Shown here piece by piece: positions 26,320 to 35,007 of a stretch of 64,000 bases of DNA (its first letter is position 1; the number at the start of each line of letters is the position of its first letter). Location of the stretch: positions 17,448-81,447 of the forward strand of contig JAAVDA010000020.1 of NCBI GenBank assembly GCA_014802045.1, given 5' to 3'. The position numbers and the translations under genes were made by a program. Under the pieces are notes generated by a model. That model was given only the letters and a program-made list of their open reading frames with translations. It did no database searches and was not told the origin of the DNA. The stretch is from Bacteroides sp. (lineage in GTDB: Bacteria > Bacteroidota > Bacteroidia > Bacteroidales > Muribaculaceae).

Positions 26320-26871
26320 ATGGCAAAAAAATTCATCTGCTCCGTGTGTGGATATATCCACGAAGGTGACGAAGCTCCCGAAAAGTGCCCCCTTTGCGGC
26401 GCCCCCAAAAGCAAATTCAACGAACTCACTCCCGACGAAGCCCTGAAGTTTGTGACCGAACATCAGATCGGCATAGCCAAAGGCTGCGACGAAGAGATGA
26501 TAGCCGACCTCAACGCACACTTCAACGGTGAATGCACCGAAGTGGGCATGTATCTCGCCATGGCCCGTCAGGCCGACCGCGAAGGATATCCCGAAGTAGC
26601 CGAGGCTTTCAAGCGCTATGCATGGGAAGAAGCCGAACACGCATCTAAGTTTGCCGAACTTCTGGGCGACCATGTGTGGGACACAAAGACCAATCTTGAG
26701 AAGCGTATGGCTGCCGAGGCTGGTGCCAACGAAGACAAGATGCGCATTGCAGCCCGCGCCAAGCAGCTCAATCTCGATGCCATCCACGACACCGTTCACG
26801 AAATGGCAAAAGACGAAGCCCGCCACGGTCAGGGATTCCAGGGTCTCTACAACCGCTTCTTCAAGAAGTAA
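26320..26871 (+). CDS. Rubrerythrin of the reverse type (N-terminal rubredoxin)
   Basis: 183 aa. The rubredoxin-like domain comes first ([20 protein letters not shown], four Cys for one Fe), then a diiron ferritin-like four-helix domain with Glu/His ligands ([45 protein letters not shown]). This domain order is that of the reverse rubrerythrins of anaerobes, which act as NADH-linked peroxidases against hydrogen peroxide. Single-gene unit ended by a very strong hairpin. Its codon use looks highly adapted (mostly C-ending), consistent with strong expression. Confidence 0.95.
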   Translation: MAKKFICSVCGYIHEGDEAPEKCPLCGAPKSKFNELTPDEALKFVTEHQIGIAKGCDEEMIADLNAHFNGECTEVGMYLAMARQADREGYPEVAEAFKRYAWEEAEHASKFAELLGDHVWDTKTNLEKRMAAEAGANEDKMRIAARAKQLNLDAIHDTVHEMAKDEARHGQGFQGLYNRFFKK

Positions 26872-26907
26872 GCAGACAGCGGCTCCGCTTATAACCCCGC
26901 TGAAATA

Positions 26908-26942
26908 AAATATCCCGGCTGAGCAACTCAGCCGGGATATTT
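26908..26942. terminator. 16-bp perfect hairpin, bidirectional terminator between rubrerythrin and carB
   Basis: AAATATCCCGGCTGAG, loop CAA, exact complement CTCAGCCGGGATATTT. A-rich on the left and T-rich on the right, so it can terminate both the + strand rubrerythrin and the - strand carB whose stop is at 26968. Confidence 0.92.
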
Positions 26943-26967
26943 CATTTCATACTATCCTCAAAAGCTA

Positions 26968-29900
26968 TCAATACTCGCTCCAGGGAGTGATTGCTATACT
27001 TTCGACAGGACGGTTGATAAAGGCTTTTATATATGCTCCTGCAAGACGTGCGTTGGTGAGCAGGGGGATATTATGGTCTATGGCCCAGCGACGGATACGA
27101 TAGCCGTTGGTGAGTTCGCGGCGCGAATGGTTTTTCGGGATATTGACCACGAGATCCACCTTATGGTGAGAGATGAGGTCGAGCACATTCTCACCCTCCT
27201 CATCTGGCCAGCATACGGCCGTAGCCTCTACACCGTTAGTGTGGAGGAATTTGGCTGTGCCCTCTGTGGCATAGATCTTGAAGCCATTGGCCGCAAGCAG
27301 CTGACAGGGTTCAAGCATATCCACCTTGCCACGCACATCGCCTGAACTTACAAGCACAGCTCCCTTGGGCACGCCGTTGCCCACGGATATCATGGCATTG
27401 AGCAGAGCTTCGTCGAAGTCACGTCCGAGACAGCCAACTTCGCCGGTAGATGACATGTCTACACCCAGCACCGGGTCGGCTTTATGCAGACGCGCAAAGC
27501 TAAACTGCGAGGCCTTCACACCGATATAATCGATATCGAATGTAGACGAATCGGTGGGTTCAACCTTCTCACCGAGCATAATGCGGGTGGCAGTGTCGAT
27601 GAAGTTTTTCTTGAGCACCTTGCTGACGAAGGGGAACGAACGCGAAGCGCGGAGATTGCATTCGATCACTTTCACATCGTTGTCTTTGGCAAGATACTGG
27701 ATATTGAACGGGCCGGAGATGTTGAGTTCCTTTGCAATCTTGGCGCTGATGCGCTTGATGCGGCGCGCGGTGGCCATATAGATTTTCTGGGCGGGGAACA
27801 CGAGGGTGGCATCGCCGGAATGCACACCGGCAAACTCCACATGCTCAGAGATGGCGTATTCAACAATCTCTCCATTTCGAGCCACGGCATCAAACTCAAT
27901 CTCCTTGGCATTCTGAAGGAATTCAGACACAACCACAGGGAATTCTTTTGACACCTTAGCTGCCTGGCCGAGGAAACGGTGCATCTCTTCATAGTCGTGA
28001 CACACGTTCATGGCCGCGCCCGACAGCACATAGCTCGGACGGATAAGCACCGGAAATCCGACTTCGGCCACGAATGCCTTGATATCGTCTTCGGTGGTAA
28101 GCTCCTTCCAGCGGGGCTGGTCGATGCCGAGCTGATCGAGCATGGCCGAGAATTTGTGGCGGTTTTCCGCACGGTCGATAGACACAGGCGATGTGCCGAG
28201 AATAGGCACATGACGGCGATGAAGCTTCATAGCCAGATTATTGGGTATCTGGCCGCCCACACTCACAATCACACCCTTGGGAGTCTCAAGCTCGATGATA
28301 TCCATCACGCGCTCGAAGCTCAACTCGTCGAAATAGAGACGGTCGCACATATCATAGTCCGTAGACACTGTCTCAGGATTGTAATTGATCATTATAGAGC
28401 GGTAGCCGAGCTTACGGCAAGTGGAGGCGGCATTCACCGAACACCAGTCAAACTCAACCGAGCTGCCGATGCGGTAGGCGCCCGAACCGAGCACCACGAT
28501 ATTGTTGCCTGAATTGAGGTCGTAGGGTATGGCGTTGCGCTCAGCGCCGTAGGTCACATACAGATAGTTGGTGAGATCGGGATATTCCGATGCCACAGTG
28601 TTGATGCGCTGCACTTTGGGAAGCACATCCATTGATTTGCGGTGCTCGCGCACGCGGAGCACATCGGCCTCCATGGTGCCCTTCGGATTCTCGACCAGAC
28701 GGGCAATCTGGAAGTCGGAGAATCCAAGACGCTTGGCCTCACGCATGGTGTCGTGGTCTATTGACTCTATTTTGTCAAATCCGCTCAGACGGCCGGCGAA
28801 ACGCACAATGTTGTCGAGGCGTTCTATAAACCAGCGGTCAATCTTGGTGAGCTCTACTATGCGGTCAATTTCATATCCCTTCTCCAGAGCAGCCGCGATG
28901 GCAAAGATGCGGAGGTCTGTGGGATGAGAGAGAGCATGGTCGAGGTCTTCGAACTCCATGTCGTTATTGCCCACAAATCCGTGCATACCCTGACCAATCA
29001 TGCGCAGACCTTTCTGGATGATCTCTTCAAACGATTTGCCTATAGACATGATTTCGCCCACCGACTTCATCGACGAGCCGATTTCGCGGTCTACGCCTAC
29101 AAACTTAGTGAGGTCCCAGCGGGGAATCTTGACAATCATATAGTCAACCTGCGGAGCCACATATGCCGAATTCGGGGTGCCCATCTCGCCGATCTGGTCG
29201 AGAGTGTAGCCGAGCGCGAGTTTGGCGGCCACAAATGCGAGAGGATAGCCGGATGCCTTCGAGGCGAGAGCCGACGAACGGCTCAGACGTGCATTGATTT
29301 CGATGATGCGATAGTCGTTGGTCTCGGCGTTGAAAGCATACTGGATATTGCACTCGCCCACAATACCGATATGACGCACCACCTTGCGGGCTATATCCTC
29401 AAGCATGGAAATCTGCTCAGGTTTGAGCGACACGATTGGAGCCACCACAATCGACTCGCCGGTATGGATACCCAGCGGATCGAAGTTCTCCATCGGCACA
29501 ACGGTGAAACAATGGTCGTTGGCATCTCTTATCACCTCAAATTCTATCTCCTTCCATCCTTTGAGCGACTCCTCGACAAGAATCTGACGGGAATAGGCGA
29601 GAGCACTCTCACAATGCTTTATAAGCTCTTCCTCACTTGTGCAGATGCCCGAGCCGAGTCCGCCGAGAGCATAAGCAGAGCGCACCATCACAGGATAGCC
29701 AATACGGCTTGCCACCCTGATAGCGTCTACCACACTCTCCACCGCTTCCGACACAGGGGTCTTCGCATCGATTTCATTGAGCTTCTTCACGAAGAGGTCG
29801 CGGTCTTCGGTTATCATGATGGCCTCTACAGAAGTGCCGAGCACCTTCACACCATATTTTTCGAGGGTGCCGTTGAGGTATAATTCCGTACCACAGTTGA

Positions 29901-30168
29901 GGGCGGTCTGTCCTCCGAAAGCGAGCAGAATCCCGTCGGGACGCTCCTTCTTGATGACCTCCTCTACAAAATAAGGCGTCACCGGCAGGAAATAAACCTG
30001 GTCGGCAACGCCTTCCGATGTCTGGATAGTAGCGATATTCGGATTAATGAGCACTGAGGAAATCCCCTCTTCGCGCAGAGCTTTGAGAGCCTGCGAGCCG
30101 GAATAGTCAAATTCGCCGGCTTGTCCGATTTTTAGAGCCCCGGACCCGAGCAGCAAGACTTTTTTCAT
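26968..30168 (-). CDS. carB: Carbamoyl-phosphate synthase large subunit, stand-alone paralogue
   Basis: 1066 aa, complete. Two homologous synthetase halves: ATP-grasp 1 (about 1-400, FDYSGSQALKALREEGI, ENFDPLGIHTGESIVVAP, EINARLSRSSALASKASGYP) and ATP-grasp 2 (about 550-930, VLGSGAYRIGSSVEFDWCSV, IECNLRASRSFPFVSKVLKK). The C-terminal MGS-like allosteric domain (about 935-1066) has YATEGTAKFL and VVNIPKNHSRRELTNGYRIR. It makes carbamoyl phosphate from bicarbonate, 2 ATP and ammonia supplied by CarA. A second carB with its own carA is at 35008. Catalytic motifs are intact in both copies; the allosteric domains differ most. This copy has no carA of its own. Confidence 0.95.
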   Translation of the reverse strand: MKKVLLLGSGALKIGQAGEFDYSGSQALKALREEGISSVLINPNIATIQTSEGVADQVYFLPVTPYFVEEVIKKERPDGILLAFGGQTALNCGTELYLNGTLEKYGVKVLGTSVEAIMITEDRDLFVKKLNEIDAKTPVSEAVESVVDAIRVASRIGYPVMVRSAYALGGLGSGICTSEEELIKHCESALAYSRQILVEESLKGWKEIEFEVIRDANDHCFTVVPMENFDPLGIHTGESIVVAPIVSLKPEQISMLEDIARKVVRHIGIVGECNIQYAFNAETNDYRIIEINARLSRSSALASKASGYPLAFVAAKLALGYTLDQIGEMGTPNSAYVAPQVDYMIVKIPRWDLTKFVGVDREIGSSMKSVGEIMSIGKSFEEIIQKGLRMIGQGMHGFVGNNDMEFEDLDHALSHPTDLRIFAIAAALEKGYEIDRIVELTKIDRWFIERLDNIVRFAGRLSGFDKIESIDHDTMREAKRLGFSDFQIARLVENPKGTMEADVLRVREHRKSMDVLPKVQRINTVASEYPDLTNYLYVTYGAERNAIPYDLNSGNNIVVLGSGAYRIGSSVEFDWCSVNAASTCRKLGYRSIMINYNPETVSTDYDMCDRLYFDELSFERVMDIIELETPKGVIVSVGGQIPNNLAMKLHRRHVPILGTSPVSIDRAENRHKFSAMLDQLGIDQPRWKELTTEDDIKAFVAEVGFPVLIRPSYVLSGAAMNVCHDYEEMHRFLGQAAKVSKEFPVVVSEFLQNAKEIEFDAVARNGEIVEYAISEHVEFAGVHSGDATLVFPAQKIYMATARRIKRISAKIAKELNISGPFNIQYLAKDNDVKVIECNLRASRSFPFVSKVLKKNFIDTATRIMLGEKVEPTDSSTFDIDYIGVKASQFSFARLHKADPVLGVDMSSTGEVGCLGRDFDEALLNAMISVGNGVPKGAVLVSSGDVRGKVDMLEPCQLLAANGFKIYATEGTAKFLHTNGVEATAVCWPDEEGENVLDLISHHKVDLVVNIPKNHSRRELTNGYRIRRWAIDHNIPLLTNARLAGAYIKAFINRPVESIAITPWSEY

Positions 30169-30198
30169 GTAGTCAGAATATTACTGTTTATATTTTTG

Positions 30199-30206
30199 CA
30201 AATTTA
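30199..30206 (-). promoter_or_regulatory. -7 promoter box (TAAATTTG) for the stand-alone carB
   Basis: TAAATTTG on the minus strand, 30 nt before ATG 30168. No convincing -33 box. Confidence 0.5.
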
Positions 30207-30390
30207 CGGAATCCTCCCGAATAAATCTCACTATCACCGAACTTTTTTTGCTCGCGGAGTGTTACACCCTTAAAAATCACATTCAAGCATTGTCAGGAAA
30301 TCTACCGACAGAAATTTGCACTCACCGAGATTATCTGTAGGATTCCGGATATAAAAGAACAGAATAACTCCACACAACATACCAACCAAT

Positions 30391-31137
30391 ATGAAAAGCG
30401 TTAGCGAAACTTTGTTGCAGCGCCGGAGCATAAGGCGCTACGAGCGTGAACCTATCACCGACCAACAGCTCAACCTCATCTATGAGGCTATCCGCAATAC
30501 ACCCACAAGCTACAACGGTCAGCAATTTTCTGTAATAGATGTGTCGGATCAAGCTTTGAAAGAGGAGATATATGCCCTCACCAATCAGAAACAGGTGAAG
30601 ACATGCAACCGATTCCTGCTTTTCTGCGCCGACTTCCATAAAATACGCCTCATCGCTGAAGCCAAGGGAATCGAGATGCCCGACTTCCAGCACACCCTCG
30701 ACGGAGTGATTGTGGGCACAGTGGATGCCGCTCTCGCCATGATGAGCGCCCTGATAGCTGCCGAAGCCCAGGGACTCGGCACATGCTGCATAGGCTATGC
30801 ACGCACAGCCGCCCCTGAAGCGCTCTCACGCCTGCTCAATCTTCCGCAAGACACCTATGTGGTGTGTGGTCTGGCCATAGGTGTGCCCCGCGAGATGCCT
30901 GATCTCAAACCCAAGCAGCCGATTGGAGTGACCATCCACAGCAACCGCTATAGCGAAGAGGGTCTCACCGATGCCCTGCTGGCCTACGATGCCGAAATTA
31001 CAGAATATAACGCCACTCGTTCGGGCACCAAGTCAGACAACGATTGGGCCGGACATATAATCGGCTACTACCGTGAGGCTATGGCCTACAGGATGCTTGA
31101 TGCCGTGCGCAGAAGAGGATTCGATGTGGTGAGTTAA
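30391..31137 (+). CDS. Nitroreductase family oxidoreductase (NfsA/FRP-like)
   Basis: 248 aa, the longer NfsA/flavin-reductase type. N-terminal FMN motif LLQRRSIRRYEREPITDQQL, then RNTPTSYNGQQFSVIDV, DAALAMMSALIAAEAQGLGT and the extended C-terminus DLKPKQPIGVTIHSNRYSEE that in this family helps bind NADPH. It may reduce nitro compounds, quinones or free flavin. Only distantly similar to the short nitroreductase at 9468. Sits alone between the divergent carB and the next gene. A weak promoter-like GAAATTTG is visible about 70 nt upstream. Confidence 0.9.
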   Translation: MKSVSETLLQRRSIRRYEREPITDQQLNLIYEAIRNTPTSYNGQQFSVIDVSDQALKEEIYALTNQKQVKTCNRFLLFCADFHKIRLIAEAKGIEMPDFQHTLDGVIVGTVDAALAMMSALIAAEAQGLGTCCIGYARTAAPEALSRLLNLPQDTYVVCGLAIGVPREMPDLKPKQPIGVTIHSNRYSEEGLTDALLAYDAEITEYNATRSGTKSDNDWAGHIIGYYREAMAYRMLDAVRRRGFDVVS

Positions 31138-31206
31138 TTTCGGCCAATCGCAAAATAATCCATCCATATAAGAAGAAAATACATCTCCCATACGGGCAAA
31201 AATTAT

Positions 31207-31214
31207 TAATTTTG
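31207..31214 (+). promoter_or_regulatory. -7 promoter box (TAATTTTG) for the phosphoesterase gene
   Basis: TAATTTTG 59 nt before ATG 31274. No good -33 box. Confidence 0.5.
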
Positions 31215-31228
31215 TTCCGCTTACGATT

Positions 31229-31256
31229 GCTGACCGACGCCGTAGCGCCGGTCAGC
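31229..31256 (+). other. 5' leader hairpin just upstream of the phosphoesterase start
   Basis: GCTGACCG/CGGTCAGC outer stem (8 bp), inner CGC/GCG stem with CGTA loop and one A-C mismatch between them. It would begin about 10 nt into the mRNA and end 17 nt before the ATG. It lacks a T run, so it is not a typical terminator; mRNA stabilisation or translational control is possible. Confidence 0.55.
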
Positions 31257-31273
31257 CTGTTTAATCTTCTTAT

Positions 31274-33760
31274 ATGTATAAACATCACAACCAATCAATC
31301 AGAGCAATTATTGCATCGCTGGCCACAGTATGCGCCATCACAGCAACCGCCCAGCACAGGGGCATAGTGTATGTGGACACCAACGCAAACGGAGTGCGCG
31401 ACGCCGGAGAATCGCCGGCTAAAAACGTAGTGGTGTCCGACGGTCTCAATGTAGTCAAAACCGACAGCCGCGGCCAGTTTACCCTTCCCGGATATGACGG
31501 CAATAGATTTGTCTTCATCACAACCCCTTCAGGCTTCCAGACCTTCAACCGCCACTACCTACCCGTAGACCCATCTGTGGCATCCTACGATTTCGGAATT
31601 ATACCTTATGACGCCCATACATCTAAAAAGGGCGCCCATAGTTTTATACAGGTCACCGACTCTGAAATATTCAACACCGAGGGTAATGAAGCCTGGGTGG
31701 ACGATATACGCAGATTTGCCGACAATGAGGATGTGGCATTTGTGATCCATACCGGCGACATCTGCTATGAGAAAGGGCTCAAGGAGCATATCGGACTGAT
31801 GAACACAAGGAATATGGGGTTGCCCGTGTACTACTGCATCGGCAATCATGACCTTGTGAAAGGGAAATACGGCGAAGAGCTTTTTGAAAATATCTACGGC
31901 CCGGTCTATTTCTCTTTCGATTGCGGAAACACTCATTACGTTGTCACCCCGATGGGTGGAGGCGATCACCGTCCGTCGTATACGCGCGATCAGGTGGCCC
32001 GCTGGCTTCGCAATGACCTTGCCCAGGTGGAGGCGGGCACTCCCGTGGTGGTATTCAACCACGACATCCTCACCACCGACTCCACCTTTATATATGGAGG
32101 GGATAAGGACAAGATAGACTTCAACAGATATAATGTGAAGGCAAATATCTACGGCCACTGGCACATCAATCATGTGCGCAAGCAGGGTGATTTCCTCACC
32201 ATCTGCACATCTACCCCCGACAAAGGAGGTATAGACCACTCTACAGGTAGCTGGCGAGTGGTGAATATCGACAACGATGGCAATATCACCACACGCCTTC
32301 ACTACCCCTATCTCCACAATCACGCAGCCATAGCCGCACCGAAAGGGCTCACATCGGCTGTCACAATAGTGGTAAACGCATATTCATCTACCGCAATGGT
32401 TAAATCTGTCACAGCCTCGTTTTTCACAGCCGATGGCCGCAAGATAGGCAAGGATGTGGCGCTCACTCCATCCACCGACTGGAGCTGGACTGCCGCGCTC
32501 CCGGCTAAGGTGAAGACTGCTGAAGGACCGGTGAAAATGAAAGCCTTGGTGAAATATTCCGACGGCAATACCGGAGAACAGACTTCTGAGTTCACCTACC
32601 GTGCAGGCGGTGTCAGCATCGCTCCCGGAGCCGCATGGACTAATCTGCTCGGCAATGCTTCCCACACCGGAGGAGCCACCGATGCCCCGGTCGACACTCT
32701 TCCCGCACTCTCGTCTGTGACCAATGTCGGCGCAAATCTCTTCATGACCTCACCGCTTATATATGACGGAAAGGTGTTTTCAGCATCGGTGGATGAAGAT
32801 ATGCGCGGCGAGGCGGCTGTTGTGGCAGTCAATATCTCTGACGGCTCGATAGCCTGGAAAACTCCTGTGGCAGCATCCGTGAAAAACTCCATAGCCATAT
32901 CATGCGGAAAGGTTTTCGCTCAAGACGTTGACGGCACTCTCTATGCCATAAACTGCGGTGACGGCTCAGTCGCTTGGACCCATAAGCTTGCTGTCCGTCC
33001 GATTCCTGCCCTGATTGAAGGGCTCTGCGCAGACGCCACGACTGTGTTTGCCGGCACTGGCAAAGGCCTCACAGCAATAGACGCTACAAGCGGAAAGGTA
33101 ATCTGGACAAACTCCGAATGGGGACAGGGTGAAGGCACCACCACCACACTGTCGGAGGGCGACGGAGTGGTTGTTGGGGGTGTGCAATGGAGCGCCCTCT
33201 ATGCCAACGACTCAGCTACCGGCAAACTCCTATGGCGCAAGAGCGAACACGGGCTTAGCGACCGAGGGGCATCGGCCGCTATCCATAATGGCCTTGTCTA
33301 CATCATCTCGCGCCAGTCGCTATTTATAATCGACGCAAAAAGCGGGCGCACTATAGCCCGGCGCGAACTTCCGATGAAAGTGGACGTAACTTCCACTCCC
33401 CTGCTCACAGACAAAGCGATAGTGTTCGGCTCATCGACCGACGGACTGATAGCTGTAGACCGCGAGACATTCGACATACTCTGGACCACACCGCTTCAGG
33501 ATGCCCTCATCTATACAGCACCCTACAGCCGACCGGTGTCGGCCACGGTGGAGACAAGCCCCGTGATGGCAGGCGGACGCATTTATGCCACCGCCTCCGA
33601 CGGCACTCTCTACAGCATCAATCCCTCTGATGGAAAAATAGCATGGAGCTATCAGACCGGGGCACCAATATTCAGCTCGCCGGCTGTGTCGGGCAATGCC
33701 CTTGTGGTGACCGATTTCGGAGGCAATATCTATATATTCGGTTCGCCGGAAGCAAACTGA
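31274..33760 (+). CDS. Calcineurin-like phosphoesterase with C-terminal PQQ-type beta-propeller
   Basis: 828 aa with signal peptide (cleaved near TATAQ, residue 27). Residues 30-105 form an SdrD-B/metallophosphatase N-domain (IVYVDTNANGVRDAGESPAK). The metallophosphoesterase core (about 110-340) shows HTGDICYE, YCIGNHDLVKG, VVFNHD and IYGHWHINH; the usual first motif DxH reads DSE (QVTDSEIF). A beta-sandwich C-domain follows, and from about 470 to 828 six or more PQQ-like propeller blades (DGSIAWKTP, DGTLYAINCGDGSVAWTH). Likely an exported phosphoesterase on surface or dietary phosphoesters. The C-terminus is not a T9SS sorting domain. Confidence 0.88.
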   Translation: MYKHHNQSIRAIIASLATVCAITATAQHRGIVYVDTNANGVRDAGESPAKNVVVSDGLNVVKTDSRGQFTLPGYDGNRFVFITTPSGFQTFNRHYLPVDPSVASYDFGIIPYDAHTSKKGAHSFIQVTDSEIFNTEGNEAWVDDIRRFADNEDVAFVIHTGDICYEKGLKEHIGLMNTRNMGLPVYYCIGNHDLVKGKYGEELFENIYGPVYFSFDCGNTHYVVTPMGGGDHRPSYTRDQVARWLRNDLAQVEAGTPVVVFNHDILTTDSTFIYGGDKDKIDFNRYNVKANIYGHWHINHVRKQGDFLTICTSTPDKGGIDHSTGSWRVVNIDNDGNITTRLHYPYLHNHAAIAAPKGLTSAVTIVVNAYSSTAMVKSVTASFFTADGRKIGKDVALTPSTDWSWTAALPAKVKTAEGPVKMKALVKYSDGNTGEQTSEFTYRAGGVSIAPGAAWTNLLGNASHTGGATDAPVDTLPALSSVTNVGANLFMTSPLIYDGKVFSASVDEDMRGEAAVVAVNISDGSIAWKTPVAASVKNSIAISCGKVFAQDVDGTLYAINCGDGSVAWTHKLAVRPIPALIEGLCADATTVFAGTGKGLTAIDATSGKVIWTNSEWGQGEGTTTTLSEGDGVVVGGVQWSALYANDSATGKLLWRKSEHGLSDRGASAAIHNGLVYIISRQSLFIIDAKSGRTIARRELPMKVDVTSTPLLTDKAIVFGSSTDGLIAVDRETFDILWTTPLQDALIYTAPYSRPVSATVETSPVMAGGRIYATASDGTLYSINPSDGKIAWSYQTGAPIFSSPAVSGNALVVTDFGGNIYIFGSPEAN

Positions 33761-33805
33761 CCACCGCCTATTGAATATTGCCCGGCTACATAAACGCTAA
33801 CCATA

Positions 33806-33837
33806 GCGGCCCGATTCATTCAATGAAATCGGGCCGC
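33806..33837 (+). terminator. Hairpin after the phosphoesterase gene
   Basis: GCGGCCCGATT and AATCGGGCCGC around a 10-nt loop, 45 bp after the stop. The following ACTATTTACT is only weakly T-rich. Confidence 0.7.
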
Positions 33838-33858
33838 ACTATTTACTATGCCATTCAG

Positions 33859-33887
33859 TTGAGTTTTCTGTTTTTTTCGTAACTTTG
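33859..33887 (+). promoter_or_regulatory. Promoter for the carA-carB-prmC-recX-comF operon
   Basis: TTG (33859-33861), 18 nt, TAACTTTG (33880-33887), then a 47-nt leader to ATG 33935. The -7 box is exact. No attenuator or PyrR-type hairpin is apparent in the leader. Confidence 0.7.
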
Positions 33888-33934
33888 CACGGTTTTCCGA
33901 TAGAAACCACAAACACTAACTCAACTTCTATCGA

Positions 33935-35005
33935 ATGCGAAACAACAAACGCGCCGTGCTCATTCTTGAAGACGGCACCCGGTATGAAGGCAAGTCCTTC
34001 GGTTATGAAGCCTCGACTTCGGGAGAGGTGGTGTTCAGCACCGCTATGACAGGCTACCCCGAAAGTCTAACCGACCCGTCCTATGAAGGACAGATTCTTG
34101 TAACAACTTATCCTATTCTCGGAAATTATGGTGTGCCTCCCCGCAGAGAGAAAGATGCTGTGAGCGAGTATTATGAGAGCGACCATATCCATGCCCGCGC
34201 CATAGTGGCACAAGACTATAGCTTTGACCATTCCCACTGGCAGGCCGACCGCTCGCTCGCACAATGGCTCAAAGAGGAAAAAATCACGGGAATATATGGT
34301 GTGGATACCCGTGCCCTCACAAAACATCTCCGCGAGAAAGGTTCCATGCTTGGAAAAATAATTGTTGAGGGATGCGAGGATGTGGAGTTCTACGACCCCA
34401 ACAAGGAGAATCTCGTGGGGAAGGTGAGCTGCAAAGAGCCGGAGATACATGGAGACGGTGATAAGACCGTGGTGCTCGTGGACTGCGGCGTGAAGCATAA
34501 TATCATCCGCTGCCTCACCCGCCGCGGAGTGAAGGTAGTGATGGTGCCCTGGGACTACGACTTCACCACCATTCCATATGACGGACTCTTCATCTCCAAC
34601 GGTCCAGGCAATCCGGATATGGCCGAAGCCACTGTGGCCAACATCAGGAAAGCTATCGAGATAGGCAAACCGATATGCGGCATCTGTATGGGCAACCAGT
34701 TGCTTTCGAAAGCAGCGGGAGCGAAGACCTACAAGCTGAAATATGGCCATCGCAGCCACAACCAGCCTGTGCGCCGTGTGGGCACTGAGCAGTGTTTCGT
34801 CACCTCACAGAATCATGGATTCGCAGTGGACAGTTCTACTCTTTCAGATGAGTGGGAGCCGCTGTTCGTGAACATGAATGATGGAACCAACGAAGGAATA
34901 CGCCATAAGACCAAGCCATTCTTCTCAGCGCAGTTCCATCCCGAAGCCAGCAGCGGCCCGAAAGACACGGAATTTCTGTTTGACGAATTCATCAATCTTC
35001 TCTAA
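33935..35005 (+). CDS. carA: Carbamoyl-phosphate synthase small (glutaminase) subunit
   Basis: 356 aa. The N-terminal CarA domain (LILEDGTRYEGKSFGYEAST, TAMTGYPESLTDPSYEGQIL) is followed by a class I glutamine amidotransferase domain (about 165-356) with the nucleophile in CGICMGNQLLSKAAG and the catalytic His-Glu in QFHPEASSGP. It hydrolyses glutamine and channels ammonia to CarB for pyrimidine and arginine synthesis. carB starts 2 bp later. It is the only carA in the window and could serve both large subunits. Confidence 0.97.
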   Translation: MRNNKRAVLILEDGTRYEGKSFGYEASTSGEVVFSTAMTGYPESLTDPSYEGQILVTTYPILGNYGVPPRREKDAVSEYYESDHIHARAIVAQDYSFDHSHWQADRSLAQWLKEEKITGIYGVDTRALTKHLREKGSMLGKIIVEGCEDVEFYDPNKENLVGKVSCKEPEIHGDGDKTVVLVDCGVKHNIIRCLTRRGVKVVMVPWDYDFTTIPYDGLFISNGPGNPDMAEATVANIRKAIEIGKPICGICMGNQLLSKAAGAKTYKLKYGHRSHNQPVRRVGTEQCFVTSQNHGFAVDSSTLSDEWEPLFVNMNDGTNEGIRHKTKPFFSAQFHPEASSGPKDTEFLFDEFINLL

Positions 35006-35007
35006 TT

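Noticed and set aside
31274-33760. T9SS sorting domain (CTD) on the phosphoesterase or the GH3 enzyme
   Set aside because: Both end in propeller or Fn3-like strands without the KxxxK or GxY-type CTD signature; they look periplasmic rather than T9SS cargo.
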